Shown: one piece after another, positions 16,652-24,873 of the stretch
How positions within the stretch are numbered: position 1 is the first letter of the stretch
How the letters are laid out: each line of letters opens with the position of its first letter
Assembly: GCF_005048855.1 (NCBI RefSeq)
Contig: NZ_SUME01000002.1
Location: forward strand, 415,057-479,056
DNA: 64,000 nt
Direction: 5' to 3'
From: Sphingobacterium olei
GTDB taxonomy: Bacteria; Bacteroidota; Bacteroidia; Sphingobacteriales; Sphingobacteriaceae
Translations under genes and position numbers: made by a program
The notes under the pieces: generated by a model
Databases searched by the model: none
What the model saw: the letters and a program-made list of their open reading frames with translations, nothing else
What the model was told of the DNA's origin: nothing

Positions 16652-18355
16652 ATGAAAATTTACAAGTACCTTCTGTTACTTACATTAACAATATTCGCTT
16701 TTTCATTTACTTTCTCGTTCGCTCAAGAAGACACGCTCCTCTCTTTCGATGACATCGAATTTACGGATGGTACAGTTTCCGACACCAGTTCCCTGGTAGC
16801 AGTTCCAGAAGACATCGTTTTTTCGGACGGTACAGATAGCATCCATCAAGATGATGCAAATGCAGAAGCAGAAACAATTACATTGGAAAACACAGACAAA
16901 AAAAATGAATCTCTTTGGGGTATTTTTATAGCCGGTTTGATTGGCGGCTTTGCTGCGTTTTTGATGCCCTGCATTTTCCCAATGGTGCCTTTGACGGTCA
17001 GTTTTTTTACAAAAAAATCGGGCAGCAAAGCTCAAGCAGTAACACAAGCCTTGTTATATGGTATATTTATCATCGTTATCTATGTTGCGTTGGGGATGCT
17101 TATTACTATAGCCTTTGGCGCAGAAGCCATGAATCAGATCTCCACCAATGGGGTATTCAACTTCCTATTCTTTCTGCTTCTTGTCATTTTCGCAGCATCT
17201 TTTTTTGGCGCTTTTGAAATTACACTGCCGAGTTCTTTCGTTAATAAAATAGATTCCAATTCAGATAAAGGCGGGTTGTTAGGTCTATTTTTTATGTCAG
17301 CCAGTCTCGCTGTAGTATCTTTTTCCTGTACAGGCCCTATCATAGGAACGTTATTGGTTGAAGCCGCTACAAAAGGTGAACGTTTAGGACCTGCAATCGG
17401 CATGTTTGGTTTTTCATTGGCTTTGGCCATTCCATTTGTATTATTTGCGATGTTTCCCTCCATGCTCAAATCATTACCCAAATCGGGAGGTTGGTTGAAT
17501 AATGTAAAAGTTGTTTTGGGATTCCTGGAACTGGCATTAGCATTGAAATTCCTATCAAATGTAGATTTAGCCTACAATTGGCAATTGCTGGATCGGGAGG
17601 TTTTCCTCTCCCTTTGGATTGTGATATTTGGCTTAATGGGTTTATACTTAATCGGTAAAATCAGATTTGCACATGATAGTCCCTTATCATATTTATCAGT
17701 TCCACGCACTATGCTAGCTATTATTGTATTCTCATTTGTCGTGTACATGGTCCCCGGACTATGGGGAGCACCATTGAGATCAATAGCCGCCTTCCTACCT
17801 CCGATCGGCACACAGGATTTTGATGTGTCTGCAGGTGTCGGAACAGGCAGCAATCATAATGCGGATGCGGTTAACAGGAAACATTACACCCATTTCCATA
17901 GTCGGACTACCATAAAGGGATTTGATCCCTATTACGACTACGATGAAGCGTTAGCTGCGGCACAAAGTCAGCAAAAACCTTTGTTGATAGACTTTACGGG
18001 ATGGACCTGTGTAAATTGCCGTAAAATGGAAGCGGATGTATGGTCAAATCAGAAGGTTAAAGACCTCATCAACAACGAGTTCATTTTGGTGGAATTGTAT
18101 GTAGATGAGCATGATCTAAAACTTCCAGAGTCAGAACAATATATATCACCTCAAACCGGAAAAAAAATAAATACAGTTGGAAAAAAGAATACGGATTTCC
18201 AAATTACTCAATTTCGTAGTAATTCGCAGCCTCTATATGCCATCGTAGACAATAAGGGAGAACTTCTGATTCCCTCCAGCGGAGCAAATTACGATATTGA
18301 AAAATATGCGGAATACCTGCAATCTGGAGTCGATGCCTATAAAGCGGCGAAATAA
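16652..18355 (+). CDS. dsbD: Protein-disulfide reductase DsbD (beta and gamma domains)
   Basis: This 567-residue protein has a signal peptide and then an acidic, probably disordered stretch where the alpha domain would be. That stretch contains two related motifs, 'DIEFTDGT' and 'DIVFSDGT'. Eight membrane helices follow, with the paired cysteines of the beta domain in 'LMPCIFPMVPLT' and 'SCTGPIIGTLL'. A C-terminal thioredoxin domain has Cys453-Val-Asn-Cys456 (WTCVNC). It moves electrons from cytoplasmic thioredoxin to the periplasm. The stand-alone alpha-domain gene upstream probably supplies the missing part. Confidence 0.92.
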   Translation: MKIYKYLLLLTLTIFAFSFTFSFAQEDTLLSFDDIEFTDGTVSDTSSLVAVPEDIVFSDGTDSIHQDDANAEAETITLENTDKKNESLWGIFIAGLIGGFAAFLMPCIFPMVPLTVSFFTKKSGSKAQAVTQALLYGIFIIVIYVALGMLITIAFGAEAMNQISTNGVFNFLFFLLLVIFAASFFGAFEITLPSSFVNKIDSNSDKGGLLGLFFMSASLAVVSFSCTGPIIGTLLVEAATKGERLGPAIGMFGFSLALAIPFVLFAMFPSMLKSLPKSGGWLNNVKVVLGFLELALALKFLSNVDLAYNWQLLDREVFLSLWIVIFGLMGLYLIGKIRFAHDSPLSYLSVPRTMLAIIVFSFVVYMVPGLWGAPLRSIAAFLPPIGTQDFDVSAGVGTGSNHNADAVNRKHYTHFHSRTTIKGFDPYYDYDEALAAAQSQQKPLLIDFTGWTCVNCRKMEADVWSNQKVKDLINNEFILVELYVDEHDLKLPESEQYISPQTGKKINTVGKKNTDFQITQFRSNSQPLYAIVDNKGELLIPSSGANYDIEKYAEYLQSGVDAYKAAK

Positions 18356-18379
18356 TTATAAAAACCGATTATAATTGTA

Positions 18380-18410
18380 TTGCATATAAAAGCAAATTTA
18401 TCTAAGTTTG
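18380..18410 (+). promoter_or_regulatory. Promoter of pfkA, copy 2 of the shared element; predicts a leaderless mRNA
   Basis: TTG at 18380-18382, a 20-base spacer and TAAGTTTG at 18403-18410 make a good Bacteroidota promoter. TTGC...GCAAA inside the spacer forms the same inverted repeat as in front of comM. Only five bases separate the -7 box from the pfkA ATG, so transcription should begin at or next to the start codon. Confidence 0.6.
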
Positions 18411-18415
18411 AACAT

Positions 18416-19390
18416 ATGACTAAAATAAAAAATATAGCAGTTTTAACATCAGGAGGAGATGCGCCGGGCATGAACGCGGGCATCCGTGCTGTGGTAAGAA
18501 CAGGAATATATCACGGATTAAATGTTTTTGGAGTAAAAAGAGGATATGATGGATTGGTAAATGGAGAAATAATTGCCATGGATGCCAAATCCGTTGCCAA
18601 TATCATCCAACGTGGCGGTACGGTATTGAAAACAGCAAGAAGCGAAGAGTTTAAAACTTACGAAGGTCGTAAGCAAGCATACGAAAATACTAAAAAACTG
18701 AATATCGACGCCCTTGTGGTAATTGGTGGCGATGGCACTTTTACAGGGGCATCTAAGTTCATTGAAGAATTTGACATTCCAATAATGGGTATGCCGGGTA
18801 CGATCGATAACGATCTAGCGGGCACCGACTTCACCATTGGTTACGATACCGCGATCAATACTGTAGTAGACGCCGTAGACAAAATTAGAGATACGGCAGA
18901 ATCTCATGACCGTCTATTTGTTGTTGAAGTGATGGGTCGTGACTCTGGCTTAATTGCCTTACGGTCTGGTATTAGCACGGGAGCAGAAGCTGTTCTTATT
19001 CCGGAATTGGAAGTAGATTACGATGCAATTATGAAGCGGCTTGATAAATCACGCAAAAACAAATCTTCACGCATCATCATCGTTGCCGAAGGGGATAAAG
19101 AAGGAGGGTTAGTCGTAGCCGAAAAAATCACATCGAACTTTCCACACTACGATGTGAGGGTATCCATATTAGGACACATTCAGCGTGGTGGCAAACCCAC
19201 CTGTATGGATCGTGTCCTGGCAAGTCGTTTAGGTGTTGCGGCAGTAGAAGGTCTATTAGAAGGTCGACGTGGTGAGATGGCAGGATTAATATGTGGCAAT
19301 GTACAGTTCACTCCTTTCAATAAGGCTATAAAACACATCAACAAAATAAATACTAATCTGACACGAATAGTAGAGATTCTATCGTTATAA
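18416..19390 (+). CDS. pfkA: ATP-dependent 6-phosphofructokinase
   Basis: This 324-residue protein is the bacterial PfkA type. It has 'LTSGGDAPGMNAGIR' (ATP site) at the N-terminus, 'VIGGDGTFTGA', catalytic 'MPGTIDNDLAGTD' and the substrate segments 'VEVMGRDSG' and 'LGHIQRGG'. It commits fructose-6-phosphate to glycolysis. A longer frame opens at 18380, but its first 12 residues are promoter DNA, so ATG 18416 is chosen. It appears monocistronic, ending at a strong terminator. Confidence 0.97.
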   Translation: MTKIKNIAVLTSGGDAPGMNAGIRAVVRTGIYHGLNVFGVKRGYDGLVNGEIIAMDAKSVANIIQRGGTVLKTARSEEFKTYEGRKQAYENTKKLNIDALVVIGGDGTFTGASKFIEEFDIPIMGMPGTIDNDLAGTDFTIGYDTAINTVVDAVDKIRDTAESHDRLFVVEVMGRDSGLIALRSGISTGAEAVLIPELEVDYDAIMKRLDKSRKNKSSRIIIVAEGDKEGGLVVAEKITSNFPHYDVRVSILGHIQRGGKPTCMDRVLASRLGVAAVEGLLEGRRGEMAGLICGNVQFTPFNKAIKHINKINTNLTRIVEILSL

Positions 19391-19431
19391 AAAACAAAAG
19401 GGCTTTAAAAATTTTAAAGCCCTTTTGTTTT
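19391..19431. terminator. Bidirectional terminator between pfkA and the TlpA-like gene
   Basis: A long near-perfect palindrome, AAAACAAAAGGGCTTTAAAA followed by its mirror image, has A- and T-runs at both ends. It can stop transcripts arriving from both convergent genes. Confidence 0.9.
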
Positions 19432-19448
19432 TTATGTCTATATCAGGG

Positions 19449-20573
19449 TTAATTTAGTAATTCAGCCAACTTTTCTTCCAAAGCTGCCCCCCTCAAATTG
19501 GAAGCAACAATTTTCCCTTCTTGATCCAACAGATAGTTTTGAGGGATGCCACGAATAGAATACAATTTTACCACGTCGGATTGCCAGCCTTTAAGATCAG
19601 ATACCTGTGGCCACTGTGCTAATTCATCATCTGCAATGGCTTTCATCCAGGCATCTTTTTTACCCGGATTATCCAAAGAGACACCCAAAATTGTAAAACC
19701 TTTATCTTTGTATTTGTTATAGGCCGCCACAACAACCGGGTTCTCATGTCTACATGGTCCACACCAGCTTGCCCAAAAATCGACTAGTACATATTTTCCG
19801 CGTAACGATGAAAGAGATAAATCATTCCCGCTTGTATCCGGCAATGTAAAGTCCGGAGCTGTAGCGCCTACTGCTAACTTACGCATACCCTCAATCTTTT
19901 CTGTGATCGATTTTCCTTTAGCGGAATTTTTAAGATCGGCAGACAAATTTTGAAATGCGGGTTCAAAGCTTGCTATAGTAGCAGGAGTAAGCATTTCATC
20001 CACCAAGTTTAAGGAAATATAGCTTTTCGGGTTATCCTTTATAAATTGCTCATTTAATGAACTTTGTAATTTATATAATTCCTGTGCTCGACCTTGCAGT
20101 TCTGCAATATATGCCTCATCTTCCTTTTTCTCTGATGAAGCCGCTGCATATTCGGTATTAAGTGCTTTGAAACCTTCTTCTACCTGCTTCAGTTGCACTT
20201 TATAAACAGTCATTTCTTCATTAAGCGCATTACCTGAAATCGCAGCATTTTTGAGGTCTGCTCCTGTTACGTTAATAACACCTTTAGAAAGATACAACGA
20301 ATTAACATCTGGATTTTGCAACTCGCGAAGCGGAAGTCCCTCTGGAGAAAGAATCAAATAAGCTTGCGTAGGTTCTTGTACCGTTCCGTTAAATTTAAAC
20401 TCACCATTCGCAATATTAGCCGAATCTATTAACCGCTGGCCCTTATCAGCATATTGCATATATACCTTAGCAGGTGAGTTAAAAGATCCTATCTTCCCTT
20501 TTATCGTATAGTCTTCCTGAGCAAATAATAGAGACGGTACTAAAGCCGCTCCCAATAAAATTAAATTCTTCAT
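19449..20573 (-). CDS. TlpA-family thiol-disulfide oxidoreductase with DUF4369 domain
   Basis: The 374-residue exported protein begins with a signal peptide (MKNLILLGAALVPSLLFAQ). A DUF4369-type beta domain follows ('YTIKGKIGSFNSPAKVYMQY', about 22-120), then a helical linker. The C-terminal thioredoxin domain has Cys271-Gly-Pro-Cys274 in 'WASWCGPCRHE' and cis-Pro in 'GIPQNYLL'. This architecture is very common in Bacteroidota, where such proteins reduce periplasmic disulfides. An open frame extends to 20732, but it runs through the Gly-rich end of the neighbouring gene and is not protein-like. ATG 20573 is therefore the start. Confidence 0.92.
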   Translation of the reverse strand: MKNLILLGAALVPSLLFAQEDYTIKGKIGSFNSPAKVYMQYADKGQRLIDSANIANGEFKFNGTVQEPTQAYLILSPEGLPLRELQNPDVNSLYLSKGVINVTGADLKNAAISGNALNEEMTVYKVQLKQVEEGFKALNTEYAAASSEKKEDEAYIAELQGRAQELYKLQSSLNEQFIKDNPKSYISLNLVDEMLTPATIASFEPAFQNLSADLKNSAKGKSITEKIEGMRKLAVGATAPDFTLPDTSGNDLSLSSLRGKYVLVDFWASWCGPCRHENPVVVAAYNKYKDKGFTILGVSLDNPGKKDAWMKAIADDELAQWPQVSDLKGWQSDVVKLYSIRGIPQNYLLDQEGKIVASNLRGAALEEKLAELLN

Positions 20574-20607
20574 ATTATTTAACTGTAATTTTTCATTATT
20601 TATTGTG

Positions 20608-21435
20608 TTACCATCGGCCACTTGCTCCACCGCCTCCGAAGCCACCGCCTCCAAAACCGCCAAAGCCACCACTTCCGCCGCCGAAACCTCCGCCCCCAAA
20701 ACCACCTGATCCACCGGACCGACCGCCTCCACCAGCTAATCCATGTAACAAAGCCCACCAAAATAGATCGGAAGAGCCTTTACCATTCATCATACGGCCA
20801 CCTTTATTCTTCCCGCCGCCACCTCCTTTAGAGATAAGTGCGATAATGACAAAAATAATAATAACAAGCAAAAAGCCACCACCTTTTCCACGAGAATCCC
20901 CTCTTGCCTTCGGATCTGCCTTATATTCACCTTTGGTATAAGCAATTATCGAACTCGTTGCCGAATTTAAACCATCGTAATAGGCATTCCGACGAAAATT
21001 CGGTTTAATATCATTTTCAATGATCCGGAATGCAATTGCATCGGGTACAGCACCCTCAATGCCATATCCAGTCTGAATGGTAACGGCACGATCCCCGAGA
21101 GCAGCTAGAACCATAATCCCATTATCATATTTTGATTGCCCCACACCCCACTTTTGAGCTAACCGTACCGCATAGTCGGCTATATCGTATCCATTGGTAG
21201 AATTTATTAAAACTACCGCGATCTGAATAGATGTACTATCTTCAAAAGCGAGAAGTTTCAGCTCTAAATCATTTATTTCACTACTGCTTAACGTATTGGT
21301 GAAATCGCTTACCAAGCTATTCGGTGCGGACGGTAAATCCTGACCGAATAAAGGAGTAGCATGTAATCCGATAAAAAATAGTATAGTAAATAAAGTCCTG
21401 ATCCTAATAGTAACGGCTATAAAAGTTGTTCTCAT
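20608..21435 (-). CDS. TPM-domain protein with Gly-rich C-terminus (YgcG-like)
   Basis: The 275-residue protein has a signal peptide and then a TPM (TLP18.3/Psb32/MOLO-1) domain at about 35-165, including 'IQIAVVLINSTNGYDIADYA' and 'NGIMVLAALGDRAVTIQTGYG'. A membrane helix (FLLVIIIFVIIALIS) follows, and the tail of about 50 residues is almost only Gly, Phe and Ser. The TPM fold is associated with membrane and photosystem repair in plants; the bacterial role is unclear. The frame is open to 21555, but the signal peptide fixes ATG 21435. It lies in the lemA operon. Confidence 0.85.
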   Translation of the reverse strand: MRTTFIAVTIRIRTLFTILFFIGLHATPLFGQDLPSAPNSLVSDFTNTLSSSEINDLELKLLAFEDSTSIQIAVVLINSTNGYDIADYAVRLAQKWGVGQSKYDNGIMVLAALGDRAVTIQTGYGIEGAVPDAIAFRIIENDIKPNFRRNAYYDGLNSATSSIIAYTKGEYKADPKARGDSRGKGGGFLLVIIIFVIIALISKGGGGGKNKGGRMMNGKGSSDLFWWALLHGLAGGGGRSGGSGGFGGGGFGGGSGGFGGFGGGGFGGGGASGRW

Positions 21436-21442
21436 TATGCAA

Positions 21443-21877
21443 TTAGTGCTTTCCAAAATATATATCGTTAGGGAGTTCGTTAATATCATCCTCTTGTCGA
21501 GGGAAAAATTGCTGTAGCTGATCCCCAGCTTCGTGGATACCGTCAATGAGACCATTTACATAATCTCCGTTGCGAAAAAATGAAACCATTTTTTCCTTCG
21601 TACTTTCCCAAAAATCATGTTGCACATATTGATCAATACCAGCATCTCCTATGATCGCAAATTGATGATCCGCTACGGCAAGATAAATGAGCACACCATT
21701 CCGAAGTGTGGTCTTATGCATTTCCAGTTCCTCGAAATACGCTTTTGCCTTGGTAATAGGATCCACGTCACCTACGATATTCTCTACTACTACCCGGATT
21801 TCGCCAGATGTTTTGTTTTCAGCCAAACTAATGGCATGAACTACCTTTTCTTGTTCCTCTGCGCTTAATACTGCCAT
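21443..21877 (-). CDS. Second TPM-domain protein, short form
   Basis: The 144-residue protein is essentially a single TPM domain ('AISLAENKTSGEIRVVVE', 'LRNGVLIYLAVADHQFAIIG', 'GDAGID') with no signal peptide or membrane helix. It should therefore sit in the cytoplasm or at the inner face of the membrane. It ends seven bases before the exported TPM paralogue starts and follows lemA. The lemA-TPM-TPM order recurs in Bacteroidota, implying a common but unknown function. Confidence 0.87.
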   Translation of the reverse strand: MAVLSAEEQEKVVHAISLAENKTSGEIRVVVENIVGDVDPITKAKAYFEELEMHKTTLRNGVLIYLAVADHQFAIIGDAGIDQYVQHDFWESTKEKMVSFFRNGDYVNGLIDGIHEAGDQLQQFFPRQEDDINELPNDIYFGKH

Positions 21878-21934
21878 TTTTATTCCTGATTCTCCTTGGC
21901 TTTATCTTTCTTCTAAACTATATATTTTTTTATC

Positions 21935-22513
21935 CTAGAATGAAACTGTCGGTGCCTTATCAGCCCCCTCAGTCGCTGCAAATGTACCTTTAGCCTTAAA
22001 ACCAAAAACACCAGCCATGATGTTATTTGGGAAACTTCTAACCGTCGTATTGTAATCTTGAACTGCTTCATTATACGCTCTACGTTCTACAGAGATACGG
22101 TTTTCAGTACCCTCTAGCTGTGCCTGCAATTCCTGGAAATTCGAATTAGCTTTCAAATCAGGATAAGCTTCCACACTCACCAATAATCGACCGATGGATT
22201 GAGATAGTGCATCTTGCGTTTGTTGATAATTTGCAATCGCTTCTTCTGATAAATTAGAAGGATCTACTGTTACCGAAGTAGCTTTAGCACGTGCCTCTAC
22301 AACTGCTGTTAGCGTGTTTTCTTCATGTTGAGCAGCCCCTTTTACGGTAGAAACCAAATTGGGAATCAAATCTGCACGCCGCTGGTATGCATTTTCCACC
22401 TGGGCCCATTTTCCTTTTACATTTTCGTCTTTTGAAACCATCGTGTTGTAACCACAGGAACTAAAAGAAAGGGCTGTAAATAACCCCGCTAAAACGACTA
22501 ATAATCTTTTCAT
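21935..22513 (-). CDS. LemA-family protein
   Basis: The 192-residue protein has a lipoprotein-like N-terminus (MKRLLVVLAGLFTALSFSSC, lipobox SSC). The LemA helical domain follows, with the hallmark 'NAYQRRADLIPNLVSTVKGA' and 'EAYPDLKANSNFQELQAQLE'. LemA proteins occur across bacteria next to TPM or HtpX genes and are thought to have membrane-related roles, but no biochemical function is established. It is first in the minus-strand operon with the two TPM genes and the TlpA-like gene. Confidence 0.92.
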   Translation of the reverse strand: MKRLLVVLAGLFTALSFSSCGYNTMVSKDENVKGKWAQVENAYQRRADLIPNLVSTVKGAAQHEENTLTAVVEARAKATSVTVDPSNLSEEAIANYQQTQDALSQSIGRLLVSVEAYPDLKANSNFQELQAQLEGTENRISVERRAYNEAVQDYNTTVRSFPNNIMAGVFGFKAKGTFAATEGADKAPTVSF

Positions 22514-22610
22514 GTTTAATTTTTCAAACTATATTTCCCTAAAAATACAAATAAAAGTTAAGACAATGCAAATGCTAAACACTGTTTATCCTAAATTTTA
22601 ACTTAATTAT

Positions 22611-22618
22611 TACCTTTG
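22611..22618 (+). promoter_or_regulatory. -7 box (TACCTTTG) for the FAD dehydrogenase gene
   Basis: TACCTTTG fits TAnnTTTG and lies 32 bases before the ATG at 22651. No clear -33 TTG is seen, only TGTTTA near 22583. Confidence 0.5.
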
Positions 22619-22650
22619 TACGTTTTGGGATAAATACCCACCAGCTACTC

Positions 22651-24192
22651 ATGCAAAAAGAAATAGAATTAGCGATTGCTCCTGATTTCATCAATGACGA
22701 AACATACATTATAGAACAAGGTGCCCGAAAATTAAAGGTTGACAAAAAACGAATTAGAGGCCTCCATATCCGAAAAAGATCTATAGATGCGCGGAGTCGT
22801 CAAGTGGTCTATCGCATACGTATTATTTTTTTTATTGATGAAAACGTCGCTGTAAATGTATTCAAAAGTAACCTCAAAAAAGTTAAAGATGCTAAACCTG
22901 TTATTATCATCGGTGCAGGCCCCGCAGGACTTTTTGCTGCATACCGTTGTATAGAACGGGGATTAAAACCTATTGTAATAGAGCGAGGTAAGCCCGTACA
23001 GGAACGGAGAAGAGATCTGGCAAAAATAAATCGAGAGGGTTTCGTAAATCCTGAATCCAATTATTGTTTTGGTGAAGGCGGTGCCGGAACATATTCCGAT
23101 GGCAAACTATACACACGTTCAAATAAACGTGGTGATGTACATAAAGTATTATCCATATTTGTCGAACATGGAGCGACACCAGATATATTAGTAGATGCAC
23201 GCCCTCACATCGGCACAAATAAATTGCCCCACATTATTGAAGATATGCGTTTACTTATCATCGAAATGGGCGGTGAAGTGCACTTTGACACCAAAGTGAT
23301 CGATATTAATGAAGCCTTCGGCAATGTGCAGGGTGTAAAGACAAACAGGGGTCAAACTATCAATGCCGAATATGTAATTGTGGCAACCGGACATTCTGCA
23401 AGGGATATATTTGAACTATTTCGTCAAAAAAAATGGCTATTAGAAGCGAAGTCCTTTGCCTTAGGTGTGCGCATTGAGCACCCTCAGGAAATCATTGACA
23501 ATGCACAATACCATTGTGTTGCACGCCACGAAAATCTACCCCCTGCTTACTACAGCCTGGTAGAACAAGTGAATAGCAGAGGGGTATTCTCGTTTTGTAT
23601 GTGTCCCGGTGGAATTATTGCCCCCTGTGCAACAGACGACGGAGAGATCGTTGTAAACGGATGGTCACCTTCCAAACGTAACAATCCACATGCTAACTCC
23701 GGAACAGTCATCCAAATCAATATAGAGGACATTCCGAATGCTGCTAACAACCCGTTTGCCCTATTGGAATTTCAACGGCAGATAGAACAAAAAGCTTTTC
23801 AAATTGGAGGAGGTAAGTTAGTCGCTCCAGGACAGCGAATGGTAGATTTTGTTGAAAATAGGATTTCTAATAATTTGCCCTCCAATTCATACAAGCCAGG
23901 TACCCGCTCAGCAGATCTAAAAGAAGTTCTTCCTGGCTTTGTACATGATGCCTTAAGAGGAGCTCTACCAATTTTTGGCAAGAAGATGCATGGATATTAT
24001 ACAAATGAAGCCATCTTAGTAGGTGTAGAATCCCGCACATCTTCGCCTATCCGTATTCCCCGAGATAAAGACACCCTACAACACCCACAAGTCCGTGGCT
24101 TATATCCGTGTGCAGAAGGCGCAGGGTATGCCGGAGGCATTGTATCTGCCGCAATTGATGGAATCAATTGCGTGGACGCGATACAACTTTAA
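22651..24192 (+). CDS. NAD(P)/FAD-dependent oxidoreductase (uncharacterised FAD dehydrogenase)
   Basis: The 513-residue protein has an N-terminal domain of about 85 residues ('KVDKKRIRGLHIRKRSIDAR'), then a Rossmann FAD site 'VIIIGAGPAGLFAAYRCIERG' (about 88-108). The family marker 'YCFGEGGAGTYSDGKLYTRS' follows. The second dinucleotide segment 'VIVATGHSARD' and a C-terminal 'GAGYAGGIVSAAIDGI' complete it. Proteins of this group are widespread, cytoplasmic and of unknown substrate. It stands alone, with its own promoter. Confidence 0.85.
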   Translation: MQKEIELAIAPDFINDETYIIEQGARKLKVDKKRIRGLHIRKRSIDARSRQVVYRIRIIFFIDENVAVNVFKSNLKKVKDAKPVIIIGAGPAGLFAAYRCIERGLKPIVIERGKPVQERRRDLAKINREGFVNPESNYCFGEGGAGTYSDGKLYTRSNKRGDVHKVLSIFVEHGATPDILVDARPHIGTNKLPHIIEDMRLLIIEMGGEVHFDTKVIDINEAFGNVQGVKTNRGQTINAEYVIVATGHSARDIFELFRQKKWLLEAKSFALGVRIEHPQEIIDNAQYHCVARHENLPPAYYSLVEQVNSRGVFSFCMCPGGIIAPCATDDGEIVVNGWSPSKRNNPHANSGTVIQINIEDIPNAANNPFALLEFQRQIEQKAFQIGGGKLVAPGQRMVDFVENRISNNLPSNSYKPGTRSADLKEVLPGFVHDALRGALPIFGKKMHGYYTNEAILVGVESRTSSPIRIPRDKDTLQHPQVRGLYPCAEGAGYAGGIVSAAIDGINCVDAIQL

Positions 24193-24258
24193 CTTTCCGG
24201 TACCCCTTATATTCAACACACGACAAAGAACCGAACCAAGTTATATTTTTATATGGTA

Positions 24259-24328
24259 TTTATAGGGGAATAACAGGGTGTTTATAGGGGTATTACATGG
24301 GTAAAACCATATAATATCCCTATAAATA
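24259..24328. repeat. Short AT-rich repeats upstream of tRNA-Gly
   Basis: Two 22-base units in tandem (24259-24280 and 24281-24302) share TTTATAGGGG at their start. An inverted CCCTATAAATA lies at 24318-24328, mirroring TATTTATAGGG at 24257-24267. The function is unknown; the segment could fold as RNA or mark a degraded element. Confidence 0.4.
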
Positions 24329-24424
24329 TTATTTTATATACATATATATATCTAGTTAATAAATAAGTTAGTCGTGTATTGATCAGCAGAAAGAGTAAGG
24401 ACTGTCTAATTTTTAAAATACCTA

Positions 24425-24455
24425 TTGACAGATAGCAAACGATATTGTAACTTTG
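24425..24455 (+). promoter_or_regulatory. Promoter of tRNA-Gly (TTGACA, 17 bases, TAACTTTG)
   Basis: TTGACA at 24425-24430 and TAACTTTG at 24448-24455 are 17 bases apart. The -7 box ends 11 bases before the mature tRNA. It is among the best-formed promoters in the window. Confidence 0.7.
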
Positions 24456-24466
24456 TAGCACAATCA

Positions 24467-24539
24467 GCGAAAGTAGCTCAGTTGGTAGAGCACAACCTTG
24501 CCAAGGTTGGGGTCGCGAGTTCGAATCTCGTCTTTCGCT
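24467..24539 (+). tRNA. tRNA-Gly (anticodon GCC)
   Basis: The 73-base cloverleaf folds fully. The acceptor is GCGAAAG/CTTTCGC with discriminator T, the D stem is GCTC/GAGC, and the anticodon stem is CAACC/GGTTG with loop TTGCCAA (anticodon GCC). The T stem is GCGAG/CTCGT with loop TTCGAAT. CCA is not encoded. It is followed by a strong terminator. Confidence 0.97.
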
Positions 24540-24542
24540 CAC

Positions 24543-24577
24543 AAAAAAGCCTTCGAAAATTTCGAAGGCTTTTTTGT
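24543..24577. terminator. Bidirectional terminator between the two tRNA genes
   Basis: AAAAAAGCCTTCGAAA pairs with the mirror-image right arm that ends in a T-run. A- and T-tracts at both sides let it serve the convergent tRNA-Gly and tRNA-Arg transcripts. Confidence 0.88.
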
Positions 24578-24599
24578 GAGCTATAATTAAACCTTTTAG

Positions 24600-24671
24600 T
24601 AGCCCCGAGCAGAATCGAACTGCTATCAAATGTTTAGGAAACATCTATTCTATCCGTTGAACTACGGGGCC
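24600..24671 (-). tRNA. tRNA-Arg (anticodon CCT)
   Basis: Read on the minus strand, the 72-base sequence folds with acceptor GGCCCCG/CGGGGCT (first pair G-U) and discriminator A. The D stem is GTTC/GAAT and the anticodon stem GATGT/ACATT with loop TTCCTAA (anticodon CCT, reading AGG). The T stem is AGCAG/CTGCT with loop TTCGATT. CCA is not encoded. Confidence 0.95.
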
Positions 24672-24837
24672 ATTTTCTGCATACAAAGATTTCAAAAATT
24701 ACGACCAATAACAACAACTATTTTTATTTATTTCGAAAATTACGATAATAAATTTTGACTATAAATATACTATAAAAAATATAGATAACAACGATATCCC
24801 ATTGAGATTTTTGATATCTAATTATCATATTTATGAG

Positions 24838-24845
24838 TACTTTTG
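24838..24845 (+). promoter_or_regulatory. -7 box (TACTTTTG) for the peroxiredoxin operon
   Basis: TACTTTTG fits TAnnTTTG and lies 28 bases before the peroxiredoxin ATG. A TTG at 24811-24813 could be the -33 element, though the 24-base spacing is long. Confidence 0.5.
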
Positions 24846-24873
24846 TGGCACAATTAAGAAAAAGAAAATAACT

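Noticed and set aside
20574..20732. Extension of the TlpA-like gene with Val/Ala/Glu-rich residues
   Set aside because: It runs through the Gly-rich end of the neighbouring gene in another frame; the signal peptide begins at 20573.
20603..20941. Plus-strand proline-rich frame (PPPKPPPPKPP)
   Set aside because: It is the mirror of the Gly-rich tail of the TPM-domain gene; the composition is an artefact of the opposite strand.
24282..24644. 120-residue minus-strand frame containing 'RRDSNSRPQPWQGCALPTEL'
   Set aside because: It is the antisense of tRNA-Gly; this string is a well-known false protein produced by translating tRNA genes backwards.
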